Assembly (NCBI GenBank): GCA_044226365.1
Contig: JBGAHE010000007.1
Location: 37,515-101,514 of the forward strand
DNA from: JALHNI01 sp044226365
GTDB taxonomy: Bacteria; Acidobacteriota; Terriglobia; Bryobacterales; Bryobacteraceae
DNA: 64,000 nt
Direction of reading: 5' to 3'
A model generated the notes under the pieces. That model saw only the letters and a program-made list of their open reading frames with translations. It was not told the DNA's origin and ran no database searches. Each line of letters starts with the position of its first letter. Position 1 is the first letter of the stretch. The position numbers and the translations under genes are program-made. Of this stretch, positions 34,346 to 41,510 are shown piece after piece.

Positions 34346-35596
34346 TCAGTCCAAAGGCCGGAACGCCACCAAGCGGATGCGCAGGACGGCATCGCCTTCA
34401 GTCACCGTCTCGACGACGGCCTCAAAGTACTTGGGTGACCCCGAAGTGCGCCAAATGCGGTCGAGTTCCGCGAGCGGGCCCACGGAGCTCACCATGGGTG
34501 CGAGGTAGAGGGTGTTGGCGCCGGCCAGCAGCAACGTCCGGGTCGCGTCGGTGCGGCCGGGCAGGACGGCCAGCACGCCGTGCGAGACGATCCGCTTGCC
34601 CGTCTGGGGGACGGTGTCGTAAACGGCCGGCTCGCCGGGCTTCGGCTTCAGGTTGCGAATCGAGCGGCCGTCGGCATCGATCCGGAAGTTCAGGTGCGCG
34701 GACCGCGCCTGCACATGATACGAGGTGCTGGGCAGCCCCAGGAGGACGACGTTGGTTTCGAGAAACGAATCCACCGGCAGATCGCGAGTGGCCAACACGC
34801 GCACCGGCGAAGTGATGGTTTCGAGGTACTGCATGACGCGGACGATCGCCAACGCGTCTGGAATCGAGATGAAGTTGTTCCAGCCGGTGGGGTTGCCGAG
34901 CTTGGCGGCGAAATCCTTCAGCGCCGGCGACGACGTCCAGGTCGAGAATGCGCCCACGGACGAATCGCCGACGCTCAAACGGCCATCCTGCCATTGCAGA
35001 AAGAGCGTATCGGGCAGGACGAGCAGGACGCGTTTGCTGCCGGCGAGGAAGCGGGCCCAGAAGGGTGGCACGCTGGTGGCCGACGACGCGGCGGGCGCCG
35101 CGGGAACTTGCGAGAGGCGGTAAAGCGCTCCAGCGGCCACGCCCACGGCGATGATCAACAGGGCGGCCAGCGTCGGCGCCAGCCAGGGCCGGCCCGGGGG
35201 GACGGAAACGGGAGTGGCCACCGAGTCCGTGGGCGACGTGTAGTGATACTCCAGATCAAAGCCGTTGCGCGGAATCCACAGCAATAGAGGGCAGGCGCGC
35301 CCTTCGTCCTCGTAGAATTCTTTGAGCTTCGCCCGCAACCGCGCCATCGTCACGCGGACCGCCGAATCGACCTTCGGATCAAAATCCGGCCGCCGGCCCA
35401 TGCCGTGCACAGCAATCGAATACTCGTCGACCGGCGCCTGCCGATGCTCCCACAAGTAACGCAGCGTCGAGCGAATCGCATAAGCCTTGGAGAAGGCATC
35501 GCTCTTCAAAATGGCCTCAAACGCGGCCTCGAGCTCGGCCGGTGTCGCGCCCCGCACCTCAGATGTCCGCTCCCCTGGCGAACCGGACAGACCCAT
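34346..35596 (-). CDS. Membrane-anchored winged-helix-type regulator
   Basis: 416-residue protein with an N-terminal DNA-binding-like domain (about 20-120) in which a S-x-x-LR-x-LW..., DEYSIAVHGMGRRPDFDPKVDS and VRVTMARLRAKLKEFYED pattern matches the acidobacterial winged-helix/TolB N-terminal-like class. A single membrane span (138-160) is followed by a periplasmic domain of unknown fold. This arrangement (cytoplasmic DNA-binding domain, one span, outer sensor) is ToxR-like. I took ATG 35594-35596 because the upstream extension lacks family similarity. It is divergent from the cupredoxin operon. Confidence 0.7.
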   Translation of the reverse strand: MGLSGSPGERTSEVRGATPAELEAAFEAILKSDAFSKAYAIRSTLRYLWEHRQAPVDEYSIAVHGMGRRPDFDPKVDSAVRVTMARLRAKLKEFYEDEGRACPLLLWIPRNGFDLEYHYTSPTDSVATPVSVPPGRPWLAPTLAALLIIAVGVAAGALYRLSQVPAAPAASSATSVPPFWARFLAGSKRVLLVLPDTLFLQWQDGRLSVGDSSVGAFSTWTSSPALKDFAAKLGNPTGWNNFISIPDALAIVRVMQYLETITSPVRVLATRDLPVDSFLETNVVLLGLPSTSYHVQARSAHLNFRIDADGRSIRNLKPKPGEPAVYDTVPQTGKRIVSHGVLAVLPGRTDATRTLLLAGANTLYLAPMVSSVGPLAELDRIWRTSGSPKYFEAVVETVTEGDAVLRIRLVAFRPLD

Positions 35597-35715
35597 AACG
35601 CCGTCGAGTGTATCACGCTGTTTCCTCGAGCGAACCCCAAGATTTTGAACGGCTTTCGCCAAATTGTGGAAAGGCTCTGCGCCGAAAGGCGAATTCCGCC
35701 GATATTTCTCGCAGA

Positions 35716-36396
35716 ATGCGGTTTTTGCAGATGGCGTTGGGGGTCGGCTTGACCCTTGCGGCCTACGCACAGGTCGGAGAGATTACAGGAAGGGTGCGGG
35801 TCACCTCCACGCTCACCAAGCGCCGGATTTCGGTGCCGCAGATCTACGACCGCACTTCGGCCATCCCGGTCGCCACGCCTCCGCCCAATCTCGAAAACGA
35901 ATTACGCCGCGTCGTCGTGTATCTCGATTCGCCGGACCTGCCGAGCCGCCCCACGCAAGCCACGATGGACCAGCATCAGCGTCGCTTCGAGCCGGAAGTG
36001 GTGGCCGTGCCGGTGGGCTCCACCGTCAGCTTCCCGAATTCGGACCCCATCTTCCACAACGTCTTTTCACTCTCGAAAGTGAAGCCGCTCGATCTCGGCA
36101 ACTATGCCGCCGGCGAGTCCCGCAGCGTGACCTTTAACCAGGCAGGCATCGTGCAGTTGTATTGTCACCTGCACCCGAACATGAGCGGCGCGGTGCTGAT
36201 TGCGCCCAACCGTTGGGTGACGCAGCCCGCGGCGAACGGCGACTTCACGCTCAGCCAAGTGCCCCCGGGACGCTATCGCCTGGCCGCGTGGCACAAAAGC
36301 GCTGGCTTCTTCCGACGCACGATTGAAGTGAAGGCCGGCCAGCCCGTCGTCATCGACTTCGAAATTCCGTTGTCCGAGGTTGTCAGCCAGCGATGA
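35716..36396 (+). CDS. Cupredoxin (plastocyanin/azurin-like) with carboxypeptidase-regulatory-like tail
   Basis: Exported type I copper protein of 226 residues. A signal peptide occupies 1-18. The cupredoxin domain (about 60-165) shows a complete copper site: His114 in PIFHNVF, and Cys150, His153 and Met156 in YCHLHPNM. The C-terminal 60 residues (ANGDFTLSQVPPGRYRLAAW) look like a carboxypeptidase-regulatory beta-sandwich. Its stop overlaps the HD-GYP start (ATGA), so the copper protein and the signalling enzyme are translationally coupled. A role as a periplasmic electron or copper carrier, or as a ligand for the sensor next door, is possible. An alternative start is the ATG at 35731. Confidence 0.85.
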   Translation: MRFLQMALGVGLTLAAYAQVGEITGRVRVTSTLTKRRISVPQIYDRTSAIPVATPPPNLENELRRVVVYLDSPDLPSRPTQATMDQHQRRFEPEVVAVPVGSTVSFPNSDPIFHNVFSLSKVKPLDLGNYAAGESRSVTFNQAGIVQLYCHLHPNMSGAVLIAPNRWVTQPAANGDFTLSQVPPGRYRLAAWHKSAGFFRRTIEVKAGQPVVIDFEIPLSEVVSQR

Positions 36397-38075
36397 AGCG
36401 CGCGCTGCCGTTGTCCCTGCGGTTTCTGCTGCTGGGCTTCCTGCCGATCGCCCTCGCGCTGCTCGCCGGTTTCCAATGGTTCCGCGTCGGCATTGTGGAG
36501 AACGTTCGCGGCGGCTTGCAGCAGACCTTGGCAGACGCTCAACAGGCGCAGACCAATCTGCGGCTCGATGCCCGGCGCCAGCGGCTGAGCCTGCTCTCGA
36601 CCCTGGCCGAGAATGCGTCGCTCAAGGCCGTGATGGCGCTGACGCGCGAGTCCGCCGACAGCTCCGCTGCCAGGCTCACCGCGCAGGATCATCTGCTCGA
36701 GATGGCGACTTCGCTGGATGCGGACTTCGTCGGCCTGCGTGACGACCAGGGCCGCGCCGTCGCGGGTATCCTGCGGCACGACAGGAAATGGACGCCGATC
36801 GAGAGCCTGCCGCCCGAGGGCCGGCAGATGGCCCCGGTGGGCGGACGCCTGCTCGAGCTCGCCACCGTGCCCGTCAACAGCGGCCCCGAGAACCTGGGCA
36901 CGCTCGTGGTCGGCAAGACGTTCGATCCGGCCAGCTTCCATCGGCAGGCGGTGCTGGTGGAGCGTCAGGCCGTCACCGCTCAAGTGGGCCTCCCGCGCGA
37001 GGCGCCCGCCGACGGCTTCCATCATTGCCATGCGCCGGAGCCTTGCGCCGTCGTGCTGGCCGGCAATCACTACCTGGCCCTGCCCGTCGACCGCCGTCTG
37101 CTCGAGGACGGCTACACGCTCTGGACCCTCCATTCGGTGGAGCAGGCCAGCAGCCAGTTGCTTGGCACCGCCACGTTCGGCTTCTGGCTGGTTTTGGGCG
37201 TGCTGCTGGCAGCCGCGCTGCTGGCGGATCTATTTGGGGCTCGAGCCGTGACCCGTCCGCTGGTGGACCTGATCGAACGATTGCACGAGAGCGAGCGCAG
37301 CGGCGTATTGCAGGGCGACTTCCCCGAGACTTCGAGCACACTCGAAGTGAACGAACTGGCGCGCGCCTTCAATCTGGCGGCGGCGTCGGTGGCGGAGTCC
37401 CAACGGCGGCTCGACCAGACCTATCTCGAAATCACCCAGACGATGGCTCAGACGCTCGACGCCCGCGACCCGTACACGGCCGGCCACAGTTCACGCGTCA
37501 GCGACTATGCCGTGGCCATCGCCAAGGCCATGAACCTCTCCGCGCAGGAGATCGAGATCATCCGCGTGGGCGCGAACTTGCACGACATCGGCAAGATCGG
37601 CATCCCGGACGAGGTGCTGCGCAAGCCGGGTCCGCTGACCGAGGGCGAGTTCGAGATCATCAAGCGCCATACGGTGATCGGGAAGCGCATTCTGGAAGGC
37701 GTCGCGAAGTTCCGCGACTATCTGTCGATCGTTGAACTGCATCACGAGAACGCCGACGGCACGGGCTATCCCTGGGGGTTGCGCGGCGACAAGATTCCGC
37801 TCGCCGCCCGCATCGTGCACGTGGTGGACGCTTACGACGCAATGACCAGCAACCGGCCTTATCGACAAGCCACGCCGTCAGTTGCCGCACAGGAAACCTT
37901 GCGGCGTTTCGCCGGCACGCAGTTTGACCCGGCGGTGGTCGAAGTCTTCTTGCGCCTGTTCCAGGCCGGCATCCTGACGCCGCCCGCCGCCGAGACGGGC
38001 CCCCAACTCGTCGAGCTCGACCAGAATCTGAAAGAGCAACAACGCAAGGCTTATGAACTGGATCCTGTGCACTAG
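36393..38075 (+). CDS. Transmembrane HD-GYP c-di-GMP phosphodiesterase
   Basis: 560-residue membrane sensor enzyme. Two spans (about 9-27 and 262-280) bracket a periplasmic sensor domain of about 230 residues containing a His/Cys-rich patch (GFHHCHAPEPC, about 208-218) that could bind metal. A HAMP linker (about 282-335) and a short coiled coil lead to the HD-GYP domain (about 350-525) with HSSRVSDYA, LHDIGKIGIP (His397, Asp398), and HHENADGTGYP (450-460). Catalytic residues are intact, so it should hydrolyse c-di-GMP. It is coupled to the cupredoxin upstream and overlaps the porin-like gene by 23 bp. Confidence 0.92.
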   Translation: MKRALPLSLRFLLLGFLPIALALLAGFQWFRVGIVENVRGGLQQTLADAQQAQTNLRLDARRQRLSLLSTLAENASLKAVMALTRESADSSAARLTAQDHLLEMATSLDADFVGLRDDQGRAVAGILRHDRKWTPIESLPPEGRQMAPVGGRLLELATVPVNSGPENLGTLVVGKTFDPASFHRQAVLVERQAVTAQVGLPREAPADGFHHCHAPEPCAVVLAGNHYLALPVDRRLLEDGYTLWTLHSVEQASSQLLGTATFGFWLVLGVLLAAALLADLFGARAVTRPLVDLIERLHESERSGVLQGDFPETSSTLEVNELARAFNLAAASVAESQRRLDQTYLEITQTMAQTLDARDPYTAGHSSRVSDYAVAIAKAMNLSAQEIEIIRVGANLHDIGKIGIPDEVLRKPGPLTEGEFEIIKRHTVIGKRILEGVAKFRDYLSIVELHHENADGTGYPWGLRGDKIPLAARIVHVVDAYDAMTSNRPYRQATPSVAAQETLRRFAGTQFDPAVVEVFLRLFQAGILTPPAAETGPQLVELDQNLKEQQRKAYELDPVH

Positions 38076-39129
38076 CGCCTTCGCCGGGCTCCTCTGGGCG
38101 CAGGAAGCGCAATTCGGCATCGCCGGCCCGGGCACGGTGACGTTCTTCACGGCGCAGACCGAGCGCCCGCAACAGGCCGGCTCGCCGGGCGGCTCCGTCA
38201 CGACGGGCTTCCGCGCGACGCTTTACCCCACGCTCAAGCTGGGCCCGAACTGGTTCGGCTACGCGGCCTTGCAAGTGCACTCCACGCCGTACTTCTACGA
38301 AGAGCTTTCCTCGCGCGAACACAAGATCAAGTTCGCCGTACTGCAGGCTTATGCCGGTTACACGCGCGTGCGGGAAGGCCGTTCGTTGACCGTGAAGGTG
38401 GGGCAGTTGAGCTCCGCCTTTGGCTCGTTCCCGCTGCGTTACGACGATGCCCGCAACTGGCTGATCGACCTGCCACCCGGCTACGGCTACTACTACTTCC
38501 CCACCACCGTCTACGGCCTGCCCGGCGCGGAGATCAATACGACGCTCGGCAAGCTCGATGCACGTTTGCAGTTCACCAACTCCTCGCCGTCAAACCCCCG
38601 CAGTCTGCTCGACAGCGATCAGTACCCGAACTGGACCGCCGGCGCCGGCTACACCATCCGGCAAGGCTTCCGCATCGGCGTCTCCGGCACGCGCGGGCCG
38701 TATCTGCACCGGCAGCATCGGTTCTTCACGCCCCACGAAGCCACCCCCAAGAGCCTTCCCGTCACCGGCTACGGCGTCGACGTCCAGTGGGCCCGCGGCC
38801 GCTGGAACCTGAATGGCGAACTGCAGCGCTTTCAGTATGCGTATCGCGCCATGCCCTACTTCTTCCAGACCATGGCCTATGGCGAAGCCAAGTTCAACCT
38901 GAATGCCCGCTGGTATTTCGCCGGCCGCGTCGGCTCGCGCTGGCGGACTTCCGGCCTCGGGCGCGACCTCACCTATGAGTTCGTCACGGCCTTCCGACCG
39001 CGCCCGGATCATCTCCTGAAGGTGGGCTATCTGGCCGTCGAAAGCCAGATCGCGCCAGGCACGCTCGGCAACGTCCTGGGCTTGCAGTACATCGTCTCGT
39101 TTAACCCGCCCGCGCTCACTTGGAATTGA
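38053..39129 (+). CDS. Porin-like outer-membrane beta-barrel protein
   Basis: 358-residue protein with a signal peptide (1-16), no Cys after it, and alternating aromatic/polar strands ending in LQYIVSFNPPALTWN. The segment RSLTVKVGQLSSAFGSFPLRYDDARNW resembles phosphate-selective porin or outer-membrane channel families. It is the third gene of the cupredoxin/HD-GYP cluster and overlaps the HD-GYP 3' end by 23 bp. The substrate cannot be read from the sequence; a small solute or metal channel is plausible. It overlaps the convergent ankyrin gene by 14 bp. Confidence 0.7.
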   Translation: MNWILCTSAFAGLLWAQEAQFGIAGPGTVTFFTAQTERPQQAGSPGGSVTTGFRATLYPTLKLGPNWFGYAALQVHSTPYFYEELSSREHKIKFAVLQAYAGYTRVREGRSLTVKVGQLSSAFGSFPLRYDDARNWLIDLPPGYGYYYFPTTVYGLPGAEINTTLGKLDARLQFTNSSPSNPRSLLDSDQYPNWTAGAGYTIRQGFRIGVSGTRGPYLHRQHRFFTPHEATPKSLPVTGYGVDVQWARGRWNLNGELQRFQYAYRAMPYFFQTMAYGEAKFNLNARWYFAGRVGSRWRTSGLGRDLTYEFVTAFRPRPDHLLKVGYLAVESQIAPGTLGNVLGLQYIVSFNPPALTWN

Positions 39130-40135
39130 GCAGGGCTTCAATCTCCGGAGAGCCTTGGGCCCAAGCGAGCGGGGTTGTCGCCGGATCCGTATCGGCCTCG
39201 ACTGGATCGGCGCCGCGCGCGAGCAGGAGTCGTACCAATTCCACCCGTCTTTGGCGGCAAGCCCACCCGAGCGGTGTACTCTTCCAGCGATCGTCTCGCG
39301 CATCGAGCCGGGCTCCGGCGTCGAGAGCGGCTTCAGCAAACGCCACGCGCTCTTCGGCGCGTACATGGTCGCCCATCGCGGTGATGCTATGCAGCACGGT
39401 GGCTCCGTCGGGCAGGCGGCCGAGAGGGGGGCCGCTGCGTTCGAGCAGCATCTGGAAACAGGCGAGGTAGGTGCCGCGGCCCCACTCGGGATGACACCAG
39501 GGTCCGATCCAGTGATTCCAGAAGCCGAGTGGGGCCGTCAGCCAGCCGGTCCACCGCGGATCGCCAGGAGGAATCGATACCCGGTCGAGCCCCAGGCGCA
39601 GGATATCCGGATCGCCGCCCCGGGCCGCGGCACCGATCAGTTGCTCCGCCACCGGACCCCGTGCAAAGCCGTCGTCCGGTAAATCCTGGTCGCCGTGCTC
39701 GGCGAGCATCCGGAGCGCCAAATCCATGCGACGGTAGAAGCCGGCCATCGACGCATTGGGCTTGCCGCCGTAGCGCACAAGCAGGTCGATCATCCGCTCG
39801 TCGCACTGGCCGTAGGCTTCAGAGAGCGGCGTGCCGCTGGCATAGACCTGTCCGTTCGGATCGGCTCCGGCCTCGAGGAGCATCTCCGCCATCGCGTACC
39901 GGTGCGCCCGCACACATTCGTACAGCGGCATCCCCCACGTGAAGACGCCGTCGGGCACCGGGACCTTCGCATCGGGATCGAGCCCCTGCGCGAGCAGAAA
40001 CTCGAGCACCTCCGGCCGGTTCGCATCGACGGCGGCGCGCAAGAGCCAGCCAAGGTCGTCCGCCGGCTTCCTCAGATCGCCCAGGCTGCGCAGCGCATCG
40101 AGATCGCCGGACTTTACGGCCTCGAACGGCGTCAT
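39116..40135 (-). CDS. Ankyrin-repeat protein, cytoplasmic
   Basis: 339-residue ankyrin protein without a signal peptide. About five to six repeats are visible, for example RPEVLEFLLAQGLDPDA, RYAMAEMLLEAGADPNG and RRVELVRLLLARGADPVEA. A central region (about 140-230) departs from the ankyrin consensus. It follows the exported ankyrin gene by 7 bp on the same strand. Binding partner unknown. Confidence 0.85.
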   Translation of the reverse strand: MTPFEAVKSGDLDALRSLGDLRKPADDLGWLLRAAVDANRPEVLEFLLAQGLDPDAKVPVPDGVFTWGMPLYECVRAHRYAMAEMLLEAGADPNGQVYASGTPLSEAYGQCDERMIDLLVRYGGKPNASMAGFYRRMDLALRMLAEHGDQDLPDDGFARGPVAEQLIGAAARGGDPDILRLGLDRVSIPPGDPRWTGWLTAPLGFWNHWIGPWCHPEWGRGTYLACFQMLLERSGPPLGRLPDGATVLHSITAMGDHVRAEERVAFAEAALDAGARLDARDDRWKSTPLGWACRQRRVELVRLLLARGADPVEADTDPATTPLAWAQGSPEIEALLNSK

Positions 40136-40142
40136 GGTTCTC

Positions 40143-41489
40143 CTAGCGGGCCGCGGGGGCGGGAGAGGCCTGCTTCGCCGCGAGTTCCTTCAACAACGCC
40201 GAAGTCGAGCGCGCGCCGCGGCTATCGGCGGTCATCTGCGGCGTGTTGCCGCGGGCGTCCTTGGCGTCGAGCTTCGCGCCTTTCTCCACCAGGTAGCGGA
40301 CCACGTCATCGCCCGCGCGCGACGCCGCCAGATGCAGCGCCGTCATGCCGCGCTCGGTGGCAGCGTTGACGTTCGCGCCGGCTTCCACCAGGGCTTTGAT
40401 CGCGCCCAACTGTGCATTGGCGAGCTTGGGAAAGAGCTGATTGTTCACCGGATAATTACCGAACGCGGCGGGCAGCAAGGGCGTGGCGCCGTCAGTGGTG
40501 GCTAAGTTCGGATCGGCGCCGCCCTTCAGCAACGCCCGGACCACGGCTTCGTCACCCGTCTCGGCCGCCTCGAACAGCGGCGTCGCGCCATCGCGGCCAT
40601 AAGTAAAACGGCGGATCGCCGTCATCGACGGATCGAGCGACGGCTTCAGCCGCGCATTCACCGGCGCACCCTTGGCAATCAGCAGCGTCACCAGTTCGGC
40701 CTTGCCGCTGCGCGCCGCCAGATGCAGAATCGTCGTGCCCTTATCGTCCGAGGACTGCACGTTCGCCCCGGCCTCGATCAGCTTGGTCGCCGTCGCCGCG
40801 TGTCCATAATTGGCGGCCAGAAACAAAGCATCGCGACCGTCGGGCCGCTTCTCGCCGATTTGCGCGCCGGCTTCGAGGAGAGCCCCCACGGCTTCGGTGC
40901 GGCCATGACGCGCGGCCAGCATCAGTGCCGTCGCGCCGCCCTTGGACTTCGCGTCGAGACCCGCGCCCGCCTTCGTCAGCACCCGGATGCTGTCCACCGG
41001 ACCGTCCGCAGCCGCCCACATCAGCGCCGTCTGGCCCAGCCGCGGTTCCGTCGTATCGAGCTTCGCCCCAGCCTTCGCCACCGCGGCCACCGCTTGCGGA
41101 TTCCCGCCCCGTACGGCTGCCATCAACGGCGTTTCGCCGTTCCAGCGCGGCGTATTGACGTCCGCGCCGGCCTGAATCAGCCTGGCCACAATCGCGGCGT
41201 GCCCGCGCGAGGCCGCCAGAGTTAACGCCGTATCGCCATTTTCGGTGCGCTTGTTGACGTCCGCGCCGGCCGAAAGAAGCAGCTCGACCACCTCGGTATG
41301 CCCCTCGTGGGCCGCCCAGGAGAGCGCGGTGGTGCCGTCCGGCATGGCTTCGTCCACCGCCGGGCGCTTGCCCAGCAGTTGCTTCACCTTAGCCGAATCG
41401 CCTTCGCGAGCCGCGTCGAGCAGTTCCAAACCTCTTGCAGAAATAGAACTGAGGAGAATAACCAGCAACGTATGAGCGGACGTCATCAT
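40143..41489 (-). CDS. Exported ankyrin-repeat protein
   Basis: 448-residue ankyrin protein with a signal-peptide-like N-terminus (MMTSAHTLLVILLSSISARG). Around eleven repeats fill nearly the whole length, e.g. TALSWAAHEGHTEVVELLLS, TPLMAAVRGGNPQAVAAVA and TALHLAASRAGDDVVRYLVE. The open frame continues upstream for more than 600 codons antisense to the DUF1592 gene; I place the start at ATG 41487-41489 (or 41484-41486) because ankyrin content and the signal peptide begin there. It is divergent from that gene with 21 bp between starts. Possibly periplasmic. Confidence 0.87.
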   Translation of the reverse strand: MMTSAHTLLVILLSSISARGLELLDAAREGDSAKVKQLLGKRPAVDEAMPDGTTALSWAAHEGHTEVVELLLSAGADVNKRTENGDTALTLAASRGHAAIVARLIQAGADVNTPRWNGETPLMAAVRGGNPQAVAAVAKAGAKLDTTEPRLGQTALMWAAADGPVDSIRVLTKAGAGLDAKSKGGATALMLAARHGRTEAVGALLEAGAQIGEKRPDGRDALFLAANYGHAATATKLIEAGANVQSSDDKGTTILHLAARSGKAELVTLLIAKGAPVNARLKPSLDPSMTAIRRFTYGRDGATPLFEAAETGDEAVVRALLKGGADPNLATTDGATPLLPAAFGNYPVNNQLFPKLANAQLGAIKALVEAGANVNAATERGMTALHLAASRAGDDVVRYLVEKGAKLDAKDARGNTPQMTADSRGARSTSALLKELAAKQASPAPAAR

Positions 41490-41510
41490 TATTAAGATAG
41501 TGCAAGCCCA

